A DNA stretch of 64,000 nt, taken from assembly GCA_000349905.1 (NCBI GenBank), contig KB722746.1:308273-372272 (forward strand), in the 5' to 3' direction. Every line of letters starts with the position of its first letter. The first letter of the stretch is position 1. A program made the translations under genes and the position numbers. This document shows, piece after piece, positions 11,901 to 24,250 of this stretch. This stretch comes from Volvariella volvacea V23. Lineage: Eukaryota; Basidiomycota; Agaricomycetes; Agaricales; Pluteaceae. The notes below the pieces were generated by a model. It saw nothing but the letters and a program-made list of their open reading frames with translations, did not search any database and had not been told where the DNA came from.

Positions 11901-13442
11901 GGGTGCCGTTACGGAGTGGGCGACTCGGTGGGACTGGCCGTCCAGCTCGAGAACCGATACAGAGGAGTTCGCAGTCCTCACAAATTCAAAGGCGGTGTCT
12001 CTGGGTGCGTTCGAGAGTGCGCAGAGGCGCAGAGTAAAGACTTTGGCATCATCGCCACCGATAAAGGATGGAACAGTGAGTCCCATATTTCCCATCACTA
12101 AGCCCTCTCACCTATCGCGTACCCAGTCTTTGTCGGAGGGAATGGAGGTGCAAACCCAGTATGTAGCTCTGAGCCGACTACTGTCCGATGAGCGCCTGCT
12201 GACTGAATTCAATTTCAGCGACACGCAGAACTATTCGCAAAAGATGTACCTCCCTCAAAGGTCATGCGAATCATCGACCGCTACCTCGCGTACTACATCA
12301 TGACGGCTGACAGACTCCAGCGAACCGCGAGGTGGATCGAGAACATGGAGGGAGGCATCGAGGTATTCACCGTCCTTTCGCCTATGCACATATGAAGTGT
12401 CTCTGAAAAATCTGATCGGTACACCTATAGAAACTGCGCAAGGTGATCCTGGAGGACGAGCTTGGGATCTGCAACGACCTCGACACACTAATGGACAACC
12501 TCGTGGCGACATACGAGGACGAGTGGGCTGCAGTCGTAAAAGGTATTCCTTCAAACCCTCGCCAAAATCGTTTCACTTCCAATGACGCCTGCCGTCCTAC
12601 AGATCCCGTCAAGCGGAAACAGTTCAAGCAATTCGCCAACACAGACGACCGCCTCCCTCCAAGCGAGCTCATCGAAGAGCGTGGACAGCGTCGTCCGGCC
12701 GATTGGCCGAGAAGTTTCCCGCCGACCAAGTTGACCCAGGAGAGGATAGCGACGCCAAAGGTAGAGTGGAAGTGGATCAGCATGGCGAAGAAGGGTGATT
12801 TGATGCCGAATGATGCGTCCACGACGAGTGCGGCTGTCAAGTATGGAGATACTCAGCTGGCGATTTATCATGTCCCGGAGAGAGGGTATTATGCGACGCA
12901 GCAGATGTGAGTCGTTCATATGGAGTTTTGATGGTTTTTGACTCGCTATTCTTTGTAGGTGTCCGCACAAAAGGTGAGGAAGGCTATCAAACTCGTAAAT
13001 CGAAGCTGACATGAGCTTATAGGGCCTTCGTCCTGGATCACGGCATCATCGGAGACACGCCCGATGGAGACCTGGTACGAATGTCTGAGTATTTTCTCCC
13101 AACCGACACCTGATCAAAACCACCTAGTACGTCTCATGCCCGCTGCACAAACGCAACTTTTCCCTCGCGGGCGGCGAATGCCTGAACGACGGCGACTACC
13201 AAATCCTCTCCTTTGACGCAAGAGAGGACCCTCAAGACAGCGAGACTATCCAGCTTCTCCTCCCACCCGAGAAGGAGCTCGACGCCGTTTTGGGAACGGA
13301 CAAGTGGCTGGTGCGACAGGCCGAATCGGAGGCGCTGGGCTTGAATGCTGCGACGCAGATTGACTTTGTTGCGCCGAGGAGTGGGCCGGCGGCGGAGGTT
13401 GGTTCGTGCGGAGGGAGCTGTGATGGTAAGCTGGAGTGGTAG
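8917..13442 (+). CDS. Assimilatory nitrite reductase (sirohaem, NAD(P)H)
   Basis: This enzyme reduces nitrite to ammonium with six electrons. I count 21 exons: 8917-9016, 9072-9095, 9145-9238, 9289-9316, 9374-9735, 9778-10193, 10247-10340, 10392-10785, 10838-10939, 10991-11104, 11168-11385, 11447-11630, 11688-11835, 11902-12075, 12127-12158, 12219-12362, 12431-12542, 12603-12906, 12959-12973, 13023-13074, 13128-13442. They total 3426 nt, or 1141 residues. Domains in order are: an N-terminal FAD/NAD(P)H module ([24 protein letters not shown]); a BFD-type [2Fe-2S] motif with Cys 535, 537, 570 and 573; the nitrite/sulfite reductase core with Cys 755, 761, 795 and 799 for sirohaem-[4Fe-4S]; and a C-terminal Rieske-type domain with CPH at 1016-1018 and CPLH at 1041-1044. 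It ends KLEW. An acidic, Ser/Pro-rich linker follows the FAD module. Gene names used elsewhere are niiA, nit-6 and nir1. Confidence 0.97.
12959..12973 (+). other. 15-nt microexon in nitrite reductase
   Basis: The segment lies between a GTAG acceptor ending at 12958 and a GTGAGG donor at 12974. It encodes the first Rieske ligand pair (Cys-Pro-His-Lys). The overall reading frame closes only with this exon included. Confidence 0.85.
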
Positions 13443-16256
13443 TGGGTGTCGGAAAGCAAAAGCAGACCGTGTTGTCTGCAATGCAGATGCAGCGTAGAAA
13501 TCTCGGCCTTTGCGAGATAATAGACCCCGCAGGAAATAGATAGCGCTTCATGTCGCCTTGAAATGAGGCTGCTTGTTGAACGCTGGCAGTATCTCCTTTA
13601 ATTATGGACTACATGCACCAGCCATTCACAGGCTGCAGAAGCATGTGTTCTGATACGATTCAACCTAGAACGACCTCTATTACACGACGATGGTGCGCAG
13701 AGTCCCCTATATGGCTCACTCAACGTGCACCACCCGAGCTGCTTCCACGTAAACTCCATTCCCCACGCTGTGTCCATTCCTGTTTGCCCCATCCGACATC
13801 CTACAGCCTGTACCCCCGGATTAAATCACGCGTTGTATTCAGTGGACGCCTGAGATAGAGGAGGTTAGGGGAGAAGGACCAGGTTGTCTGCTCTGGCCCC
13901 TGGTGTTGGAGGTTTGTGCAGTCGCATACGCAGATGTCAGCGCGTAGAGACGAGCAATGACGAGGACAAGCACGAGGAAGGGGAAGGGGTCGTGGCCGAG
14001 CGATGGGGAGCAGCTCGGGCGCATGTGGCGGCGGTCCGGGCGGGGCGGAGGGGGTCTTGGCGCTCGCCGCTTTTGCATTTTTTCCCGCAGACGTTTGGAA
14101 TGCACACAGGGACTTGGAGAGAACTCACAGGCAAACAGACCTGCTTGGTTAAAGAATATAACGTGTGGAGGTGGTGTTGTGGCCTTGTCAATGAGCCAGT
14201 GTGAGTTTGAATCTCGCAGCGTCATCCACTGTTGTATACGCTGATTCATTGCTACATACGAGAAGGGAATATGTGTTTGCGGATATCATACCAAGTCTGC
14301 AAACGGTCCCTCGTTGCTGTTCTCCACCAACACGTACAGTACAAGGCACCAACCAAGTTCAAACCCCTAGCTCACGAAAAACATACCCAACGACTGCCGA
14401 TTACTGGACTCGTACCAAACAACCTTTGGTATACCACCGCATCCTCAATCCACAACGCCAAGTATTCGAACCAAAAGCGGATAGTCGAGTTGTTTGTTCA
14501 TTGATGAATCCGTTCAAGGGATGCAGATGCAACCATAACGGGACTGAGATTGGAGCTGTTTGCTGGCTGATGCTCTCGATTTTGGGTAAGTACTGTATAG
14601 TTTTAAGCGCCATCTTGATATCAACCATCGGACTATCATCAAACGAGATCGACAGTCGTTCAGTCCAATACCCTTCCTGCGCCGCACCTCGAGCGCCTCG
14701 CTTTTCTCCCTAGCAGATAACGAATCTCGGATCGCATCTCACAGCTTGCAACTGTGCACGTTGTCCCAATTGGAAGCCGTCGATAATCTTTACATCGCCC
14801 TGTAATCAGTATCGATGCACTCCTTTTGTAAGACGTTGGTCAGTACGGTATATGACACAAAGCAACTAATCGATCTTTTTCAAGGCCTTTGGCGTTTCTC
14901 GGTATTCGTGCTTTGGGGCGTAGGACATGCTACAACGTGATACCTTGTCCGTCTACATTTCCGTTTACATTTATGAGACAAATACAATCGCGGAAGGTAC
15001 ATTCGTAAATGCCTCAAGGAGTTGTTGCCACTTACTTTACGTTCTGCTCGTCCAAATTTTGCATTTTTATTGGAGATTCAAGGCAGTCGTGTTGTCCTGA
15101 TACCAGCTGGCGACTGCTGGCGATTGGGAGGGCAATTCCGAAAAGGTACTTAGGATCTCATCTTCTGGTCTGCCAATGTGCTGAGAGCATGGTGAATGCA
15201 ACGCAGTTTCGAACATGTTGGCATAATCAATTCAAGAGACATTCTCTTCTCGTCTGTCTGCCATACGAGTCCAATTTTAAGATGGTGAGCCCCTTTAATG
15301 TAAACCTTTTATTTAGTCACTCTCCGTACCTGGCCTCTCCCGTCCCCTTCCGTTTTCGTTCCTTCTTTTTATTTCATCGTTTTGTTGTTGTTCGAGTACT
15401 TAAAATTACTCCTTTCTCTCTGTTGTCTTTCCCATCTTCGTCTTCTCTCTTCCTTCAACCACCCTTCCTTTCTGTCCGCCAACAGACCAGGTATCGCAGA
15501 ACGCATCGTACCACCGATAGCCGCCCGCATTGGAGGTGCACTGGAACACTTTCCCCAATCCGCCTACACGCTAAGGACACCACGACTATGGCTCGGTTTC
15601 GACTGTGTTATCTTAACGATTCAGGGAGCTAGCGTGTCGTCATGGAAATTCAAGAAGACGCTAAAGGTTAACCCATTAAAGCCCATCGATCAACATCAGG
15701 TACGTCATCGCCACTTGATCTGGTGCTCATCCCTCTAGAAGATACGCGCAACGCGCTCTCGCGTTGCACGCATCTTCTGCCTATCACTGAATCATTGAAC
15801 AGACACGGCGTGGGTAGGGTAGGGCCACCGCCCCGTGTCAGATCAATGGCTATGTCGAATGTCGCATTGTCACAATGCACCGGCATGGTTTACCCACCGG
15901 TGTCAAGCACTATCAGGCGCATCGGCTGTCCGCCCATGGTAAGTTCCATTGTCCTTCCAACTCGTGGTGCAATTAATCAAGATCCCCCGATGTCAGATGA
16001 TGTTCTGGCGCGTTGGACATTGGACGGCGACCAATAGAAGCTAGCTTCCCTGAGCCCGGAGCCGGAGACACAAAGGACGGGACGCTTTTCGGGCACTGGG
16101 GCTTGGATTTCTTTGTCCAACGCCCGGAGGAACTCAGGGTTGCGCTTTTAGGGGCTATTAGACTCTCGATTTAAAAAACTCGCGTCTCAATCTCTCTTCT
16201 TCCCAACGCTCTATTACTCCCTTGCGTTCAATCGATAATATACACCCTCGCACAAC
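13443..16256. other. Intergenic 2.8 kb, no supported gene
   Basis: Open frames are present (for example 15009-15632 and 15723-16037), but none shows a recognisable domain or a convincing spliced extension. A pyrimidine-rich tract at about 15320-15480 resembles a fungal core-promoter or 5' leader stretch, followed by a CAACAG acceptor-like site near 15485. A short unrecognised gene there cannot be excluded. Confidence 0.35.
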
Positions 16257-18964
16257 ATGTCTACCGACACCCAGCAGCCTCCTGGGCCCGACCACCAGTT
16301 CGAAGCCAAGAAACTCCCTTTCTTGTACTTGCCACTTTGCCAATCCTACTATGCCATTTACTAACCATGAATTTTCATTCGCAGCAAATACAAGTGCTTT
16401 TTACCCGACTGCCCCTTCGCGTCGGCGAATGATTTGGAATTTGAGAGCCACATCGCCTGCCAGTACGCCTGCCTCTCGTCCTGCATCCACACCATTAGAC
16501 TCTAACCGCTCCTCGATCTAGCACCGACGATTACCCATACATCTGCGTCGTGTGCGGCATGGGGCACAGAGACTGTCTTTCACTGGTGAACCACCAAAAC
16601 GAAAGCCACCCCAACACTCTGTACCTGGACCACAGCGGCCAACTGGCTCCCGAGCGGTGGTTCAGACCACGAAACGCACGGCTAGACGCCTACATGCGCA
16701 TCGCTCTCCAGCTGTACGACGAACACGCCGCGGGCCTCCTGCACATCGAGCCCCTCGAGAATGCGTTCGAGTTCGCAAAGGTCGAAACCACAGGGGGCAT
16801 CACCGTCGTCACCTGGCTAACACCCCGACGCCCGGCTCGGCCTCGACACCCTGTTCTGCAGAGGATCACCCCCGCATTGCCATTTGTCCACCCTAACGGC
16901 ACACCCACCTCCAATGCCCAAAACGCTAGCGCCACTGCCGCTCCCTATGCCACAGCGAGCAACACCCCCATCCCCACCATGGCCTACAACCACCCCGCCG
17001 CTCTGCGGGACCCTCGTCTCCTCTATCACAGCGCGAACGGCGCTGCGTACCCCACTCCTCCGCTGTCGGTGTCGCCCTCCACGCCCGGACTGAACGCGGG
17101 CGCCAGGGGCTCGGTGGGGCCCTCCTCGGCCCCCTCCGTCAGGCCGTCCACGGCTGCGCCGGTGGTCGCTCCGCGCCCTGAACATGCGCGGGCGCCTGTG
17201 CTGCTCGGTCCGCTCCAGGGTGTGCCCTGTGGTGCGCCTCCTCATGTCCAAGCTCCAGCTCCGGTTCAGGCTCAGGCTCCAGTTCGGGTCCCGGTCCAGG
17301 CCCCGGTTCAGACTCCAGCGCAGGCGCCAGCCCCAGGTGCCGTCCAAGCTCCGGCTCCGGCTCTGGCTCAAGGACAAGGCAGAAGCGGAGGCCAAGGGCA
17401 GAGTGTGCCTGCGAGGGTTGGTTCTGCGATGCCGCCTCCGGCTGTGGCTCAGGCTCCTGCTCAGGTGCAGACTTCAGCTCAGGTTAGGGCTCAGACTCAG
17501 GCTCAGGCTCAGGCTCAAGCTCTGGTTATGGGCGCGACGTCTGTGCCGCGGAAGAATGCGGATGCTCAGCCGAGGTCGAGTGGGAGCGGCAAGGCCAAGC
17601 CGTCCACTCCTGCACCGGAGGTTAGAGGTGCTGTGCAGACGCATGGGCAGGCGCAAGCGCAGGTACAAGGACATGCACAGGGATCGAGACAAGCTCAAGG
17701 ACAGGTGCAGGGACCAAGACAGGCTCAAGGACAAGGACAGGGACAGGCGCAGGCTCAAGGAAGAGGACGTGGCGGGAGCAAGAACGACAGAGCCGGAGGA
17801 TCGAGCCAGCAGGTGCCACAGATGCCACCGCCAGCAACACCTGCGGCCTCGGCACAACTTGCGGCACCCGGACCATCTGCACAAGCGACATCATCAGCGC
17901 CGCCGCCCCCGCAGAAACAGGGCAAGCAAGCTAAGAAGAAGGGGAAGGGGAAGGCAAAGGAGAGTGCACCAGAGCAGGCGCAGACGGTACAACCACCCCC
18001 ATCTCAGGCTCCGCACCCACCACAGCAACCACAACTAGAACCACAGACGCAGCAGCGACCTCGAAAGCGACGACGTGCTGACAGCGACATTGAGACGAAT
18101 GAGAATAATGAGAATCCCTACCCTCGTCTTGATGTCGGTGGTGCCAGCGGGTCTAACGTTGCTCAACCATCTAATGGCGTTACTGATACGCCAGCTGACT
18201 CATTGAAAGACGTTTCTGGCATATCTGATTTGCCAGAGACGTCTTTCACTAATTTGCATGTCGAAAGTTCAGCCTCCAATGCTGCTACTCGCTCTTCTGG
18301 TGAAAGTACTTATCCTGTGGTCAACGTCGGGAACTACGGTACGACGAACACCAACAATCACATCCCCACGGATTACTCGATCCCCGTCGCCGCTACTGCC
18401 CATGCTGGAGCCAATACACACGTCGCAAACAATGCCGCGAACGGAAATGGACCCAATACCTACAGCGTCGTCAATACGCTTAAAACCGGCGATATCCCAA
18501 ACGACTATGTCTTCAACTTTAATTATCTCAATTCCCTTCCCCCTGGTTATTTTCACCCCAATAATATCTCTCCCACCCCTGATGGCGGCAATTCCTCCCA
18601 TCAAGATTCTGTCCCTGCCGATCAGGGACATACGGCAGATCCTCAATCACAACCCGCTCACGACCCCAACCAGCCCAACTCCAACGCACAATATAACCCC
18701 AACTCCCAACATATTCCGCCTCAGCATATAATGCCCATCGCGAGCGGCTCCAGCAGTGTCCCTCAAACTTTGACCTTTGATAATTTCAACGGGACTCCTC
18801 TACGCGTGTACACTGCCGAAGAAATAGATAAAATGGATAAGTACCTTGACAAGACATTCGAGTCGTGGGGGGGTGGGATAGATTTCACTGACGAATTCGC
18901 GAATCCCGCCAACAGTGAGGATCCACCTGCCGATGACGGCTCTGGCGATGCCCAATCAGGTTGA
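16257..18964 (+). CDS. C2H2 zinc-finger protein with long low-complexity tail
   Basis: This is a probable nuclear DNA-binding protein. Three exons (16257-16324, 16385-16462, 16522-18964) total 2589 nt, or 862 residues. Near the N-terminus are two fingers: C-x4-C-x12-H-x3-H at about residues 26-48, then C-x2-C-x12-H-x4-H soon after. The second intron is phase 2 and splits the codon of the last His of finger one. A long disordered stretch follows, first Ala/Gln/Pro (dense Ala-Gln repeats), then Asn/Ser/Pro. A basic block PRKRRR looks like a nuclear signal, and the C-terminus is acidic. The finger pair and intron position match the genes at 26817 and 38990 and partly that at 24774. The target and role are unknown. 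The tail could be an activation or condensate-forming region; this is inference. Confidence 0.8.
17240..17790 (+). repeat. CAG-GCT-type low-complexity coding repeat
   Basis: Degenerate hexamers of the type caggct and caagga recur through this part of the zinc-finger gene and encode Ala-Gln and Gly-Gln runs. This region is likely to vary in length between strains. Confidence 0.75.
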
Positions 18965-20093
18965 TTATACCAGCGCGACTGGGCTGATGTGTCGTCTTTG
19001 TGATTTTGAATTTCTTTTAACTCTCTGTGCTTGACTTATCTGGCCTGTATATTTTCATTAACGATAAGAGCGGAAACACGTACGTGCTCATTCATACTCA
19101 AGGGTATTGTTGTAAGACCCCATGTATCTCATCTTCATCGCTTGTCTGCTACAGTTTCGGAATTTCCTTCGCCTACAATCTAGTCCATACATCTATACAA
19201 AAAACCACATATTATATATATCTTCTCTGTACCGGTTATGATTACGAACATACTTACACGACGTTATGATTATGCCACCGTATTCTGCGTTGTGAAAATC
19301 TGCGAGATCTACCTCCGGGTCACTGGATTCAAAATTTATCATGCGTTGTTATTCCACCATGAGCTAGGGCCACTTCGTCGTGCAGTAGAGTTCTCGTCCA
19401 GGAACATTGCACCCCATTTTCCTAGTCCCATTGCACATAAGCATATGGATAGCTAAGGCCATCCAACTCCACTAATTGTAGGACGCAGACGGATACCGGG
19501 GACATAGGCCTGATAAACTAATGGCCGCATCTAGCATGGACTGCTAGCACTACGAAATGAAATATCCTTTGTAACTTTAGTTTCCGTCATCCGTCGTTTA
19601 CCTCTACTCTTTGCGCTCTACTTCTGGCCCTCATCTCGACCCGTTACATGCAGTGGGGTGCAAGCGTCGGTCAATTACTCTGCCCAATGCCGGGCTGTCC
19701 TTATACTGCGGCGCTTCTTCGTGTCGACGCGTACTCTAAGGATGGCTAGTGCACAAATGGGATGCAGCGACGTGCTGGATGAATCAGTTGATTTCGCTCC
19801 TATCAAGGGGGGTGCTTCTCAGGTTCAATCGTGTCGTGTATATAGTCGTCAAATAGTATATATTCGTGACACGTCGCAATTTTCATAACAGGTCGTAATC
19901 ATCAAGAGTACATATTCGGTAAGATAAGAGGCTAAACAATGTATGGGTTTTATAGAGGTAGAGACAAAAATATGAGGCCTTCGGAGATATGATAGAAGAA
20001 AAAAATTTGTTGTTTTTTGAAATATAAAGAGATTAAGACGAGACTCAATGAGGAGAAAGAACGGAAAGAATGAAAATAGGAACAGAAAGGGTT
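18965..20093. other. Intergenic 1.1 kb, no supported gene
   Basis: The sequence is AT-rich and contains the likely 3' untranslated region of the zinc-finger gene. I see no domain-bearing open frame. Confidence 0.4.
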
Positions 20094-21485
20094 TCAGAGC
20101 ACCGACTCGGTATCAAACTCCCAGTCACCCAAGACATAGATACCGAGGTAGACACCAAATGGAAGTGGGGCATCATAGTCGGGGTTGCTGAGTTCGGGGA
20201 CAAGGGGACCAAAAGTGGCTAAGTAGGCATCAAAGGGTTTCTTGTTGTTGAAGTGTCCCGGATCGTCAGAGAGGGTCGCGTTACAAATCGCGTCGCATGA
20301 ATGAGCTGCGGTGATTGGGATGGTGTTAAATGTATTGCGGATTGTGATGACCGAGGTGGATGTATCGATCATGGGAGTGCACATAGGGGTAGGAGGGGAT
20401 GGAATAGAGACTGCAAGAGAGATAAGAGTGTAGCTTGTACCAGAGGCGTTTTGGTAAGTAGTGTTGGTGACGTTGCCTGGGTCGCTTGTGTTCGTTAATT
20501 GCGCACCAGCGTTGCTGGCATCGAGTCATTGGTCAAGTTACGGACCTGACCATCAGCGAAAGGACAAACGTATGAATCTGACTCGTACGTTTATCCTTTC
20601 ACTGAAGTCCTCCTGCGTGTGGGTAGAACCAGCAACATGGGGTGACATCTCAGAAGTACTGAAGTCGCTGCTGCTAGTATGAAAGCGGGGGTAGGGATTC
20701 GCCGTCTGACGAGCGTCAGCGCGCTTCTAGTCTCCCAACGCGTCCTCGAGGCTTCTTTTCACCAGCGGCGAGTGCCTTCTATTTCGAAGACGAACCGCCA
20801 TCAACTCGAGGTCCTGCCCCATATTCCGAACCTCGGGTGGCATCAGCGGTGTTTATGAGCAGGGTTTCGCACAAAACGGCACGCACAGGAGTAGGAGCTA
20901 CGATTGGGGGTATGGTGGCAGGTACGACTTGACCTTGAACGGGACACGCAGAGGAGGGACCGCGAGGGGGGGTGGGAGCTTGAGTTTGCTTCATCGATAC
21001 CGAGTGAGAAGGTGGTAGTGGCATAGACGATACCCGTTGCGAATAATGGTTAACACCAAGAGTAGGCACTTCAATAGCAGGAATAGAGAAAGGGGACATT
21101 GGTTTAACGGTATTACTAGCAGCTTCAGAGGGTTGAGCCCAGGATCAGGCGCACGTAACTCAAAACACAACAAGCCGGAGGTGTATTCCTCATCAATGCT
21201 CTTCTTCGCCTCCGTGTAGCCCAAATCATCCTGCAAACCAATATTCTTGCTCGAATCCATGGCATTTGGGTTCGTAGACAATCCAGAGCAACTAAATTAT
21301 GGAATAGGAACATACTGGTCTGCGGCGTGCTGAGTGAACTTATTCCTATCCGGGGTCTGGTAGCCACGTAGGTTAATGAAAGGCTTAGCGGGGTGAGCTG
21401 CCTCCTTGTGTCCAGTTAGCTCGGTTTGTTCGTTAGATATGACTGGGCAGTATCCGCACCAGTACAGTTTGGCGGTTCCGGGCAA
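20094..21485 (-). pseudogene. C2H2 family relative, structure unclear (likely decayed)
   Basis: The first part has one finger, C-x2-C-x12-H-x4-H, in the context YWCGYCP, close to the second finger of the genes at 26817 and 38990. A Pro/Ser-rich segment and an acidic C-terminus ending in DTESVL follow, as in relatives. No usable introns join these pieces. A frame change near 21275-21300 would need an intron of about 24 nt, and another near 21130 leaves no room for one. The upstream C-x4-C finger is missing. I read it as a frameshifted copy, but a divergent working gene with an unusual structure is possible. Confidence 0.4.
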
Positions 21486-21776
21486 GCGAAATTAGCCCCT
21501 GAAATAGGACGCGGATTTACGACGTATGCAATATGTCCTTACCAACCGCAACATTCTCCTCCCTCTGGGCATCAATGACACGTTTTTGCTCAGCTTTAAA
21601 GATATGCCATTTTGTTGCAGTATAGAGCTTCACAGGAAACACACCAAACGCTCTCAGTCACCATCTCCGTACCAGCCACCCAAGCGACCGGCGTGGATTG
21701 CTCTCATCTATACCAACCACGACAGTGCTGATCATCCGAACTATCCCAAAAGGTTATGCATTTGTTTTTCAAACTG

Positions 21777-22589
21777 AGGCCATTCAGATCCCCACCACTA
21801 GTACCACCAGTACTATGGATCCTCCTCAGTCGGATTGTTCCCAATTCGACGATGCCATCGTGGACACTTCTGTGGCTCCCGAAATTTTCGCCGCCCCTTT
21901 ATCCGCTAATTTTAGTATGAATGCTAATTCTACCACTCCATTAAACCCTCCATCTATCCAGTCACCTGAGGCGATTTACCCTACGACCAAATCCGACGAC
22001 CCCCATTTGGAATCTCCCTCAACCCCTACGCAGGATAGCTCCTTAGTCCCTCCTTTTGCTCCAATCTAGGGTGTTTCTGGGAACCAAGGCTGGGTTTCGC
22101 GCCGTCTTAAAATGCCAACTTCTCCCTTGCATCCGCAGCTCTGGCTGACGGTTTTGCACTTGCGCAGTAGGACACCGATTGGATGTTCAATACCTCGAGC
22201 TTACCGAGTTCTTTCTTTGCCGATGCTACCGATTCCTCCGACTTCATCGATCAGACGCCAGAATATACCCTAATGGACTACTCCACTGAAATATTTCTAC
22301 TGATACCGCGGAAACCGACACCCCTGCCACTGATCACCACGAAGATCTCCTTGCGTTCGTCAGAAACAATTTCGTCAAATCCTACACGTTGGACATTGAA
22401 CCGCCTCTTCCTGATAACCTCCCTACTTCCACTGACTGCACCAGTTTCCTTCTTGGTCCCGATATAGAAGGCGACATCTGCATCATTCTGCATAATTGTG
22501 CTGAAAACAACGAGGCTGATCTATTGTTTAACTATTCCATCGATTTGGGTACGACGGATGACCAAGACGACTTATTTGCGAGGTATTGA
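21777..22589 (+). pseudogene. Ser/Thr/Pro-rich acidic tail remnant, possibly of C2H2 family
   Basis: Consecutive open stretches on the plus strand encode Ser/Thr/Pro/Asp-rich sequence. The end is strongly acidic (TTDDQDDLFARY), in the style of the C-terminal halves of neighbouring zinc-finger genes. No finger is found upstream. A stop at about 22067-22069 and a one-base frame change near 22290 interrupt the reading. The link to the C2H2 family rests on composition and position only. Confidence 0.3.
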
Positions 22590-22846
22590 ACATGGTGTGT
22601 ATTATTGTGTCCTCACCTTCCTAAAGTTTTTGTTGCTGTGCGAGACACAGAAATCTCACTGAAGCTGTAGTTCCCTTACGGTTGCCTTGCATATCTTCCT
22701 AATTTGTTTAGTTTAACACATTTCATATACAGATGCGTTGACTTTTAAGTACAATATGTGCCTTGTTTGCAAGTATATTTTATAATATCGTAAAAATGTA
22801 TTGCTATTAGATTAGCCATTCCGGTGTCGCCTTAGGGGATCCAAGC

Positions 22847-24250
22847 GTGGTAACTCAGTTTAATATTTGCACGTATTTTGTGCTTGTTTCATTCTTTTCA
22901 AGCTCGTTGAGCTTCATTCACTCCCTCAATTACCTAGGTTTCCTTCCCTGGTTCCCGAAAGCCACCTCGACTACGACTCACACCAATAATTACCGTGTCT
23001 CGCGAAAGGAGAGGACGAAGCAGGACATAAACCCGGAGGACATCACCCCACCACCATTGGCGATCATTTGAACTCAGGGGCTGGATGAAATCCTCATAAA
23101 GCTAGAAGATGGTCAGTAATCGACAATACGGTTCGCTCGCAATGTGGAATACAAGTTGGTTCGTCATCCATTCTCTGCCAAGTTGCTGCTGAAATTTGAT
23201 TGGGGCCGTGCCACGCTCAAGACATTCGCGAGTGGATTTGCGTCCTTGTGCGTAACACGTCTCCCTGAATAAGGCTCTATCTTTGTGAAGTGTTGGATGG
23301 TACGGCGAGTGTGGAAGTCACAGCCCTTAAGCACCTTCGTGAGTGTAACCTACGTCACCCAAGTTGCACGCGTTGTTTCTGAGTTCGTTGGGAAACGTAT
23401 CACGCGGGTATGCTATTGGGTCTGGGTTGTTGTCACACTAAATGCCACCTTATTCAGAGGTCGTACTCCTCCTTTTTTGTGTACATATCTAACCATATTT
23501 AATAGATAACAAACTCTCCAAGGTGTTGACTCTTCTAACCCAGTTCTCGATACACATTTTCAGACCTACCAAACCGAAGCCTTTTATGGAAGCCCAGTCA
23601 CCATCACGGAGCAGAGTGATTCCCTTGACATTCCTGACGAGACCACAGATGACGAAGGCCAGGAGGAATTTCGCTTCAGACTGACGGACTTTAATTCTGG
23701 TATGTATAACGTATTTTGCTCGTCGTCAAACTCACTGTTCAACACCCCCGATTTAGATTTTGTTACTTTCTCCGCTCTACTTATATATGATATTTTGTAG
23801 GCAACTAGACTCGTTGAGAGTCTTATTTCAGGCCGTTACTTTAGCGTATTTGATGGTAAGTCCTGAATCACCTAGTGGAATCGAGTTATACTCAACATGA
23901 CGCTTCTCTAATCAATATTACACCACACATAGGAGTACCATGCCCTGAGCATGATCTGAGTAGCATTCATATCTCTTCAAGAAATTTGCCATGTTACTGG
24001 CATGATTTTGGCCATACGAAGCGGCAATTGATTTCTTAATGTATATGCTGGTCTTCGACCCGCTAGTGAACCCACTCCTCAATAATTACTCAACGATTTG
24101 TAGCTTGCTGACATGCTTTAGGACCATATGTCTTGTTTGGGTATGTATCATATCCTTTCTTCACACTTTAGTTGCTTACGATTATTCAAAATGCAGAATG
24201 AGGAATCAAGCACTCACACATATTTCCCCTGCCCTCATGCCAATACTATA
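22847..24250 (+). other. Possible multi-exon gene of unknown function
   Basis: The clearest coding-like piece is 23564-23699. It is bounded by a TTTTCAG acceptor and a GTATGT donor and encodes an acidic peptide containing DIPDETTDDEGQEEFRF. Other plausible pieces are LDEILIKLEDG near 23085-23110, an FDWGRATLKTF-containing stretch near 23190-23250, and LCEVLDGTASVEV near 23281-23330. I could not join them into one frame and recognise no domain. It may be a broken gene. Confidence 0.3.

Noticed and set aside
13429..13500. Alternative last intron in nitrite reductase (GTAAGC donor, GCAG acceptor)
   Set aside because: It would give a different short tail, whereas the unspliced ending KLEW matches the usual fungal nitrite reductase end. 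Not fully excluded.
15009..16040. Long open frames after nitrite reductase as a gene
   Set aside because: Composition is biased, no domain is recognised, and the possible splices give no conserved product.
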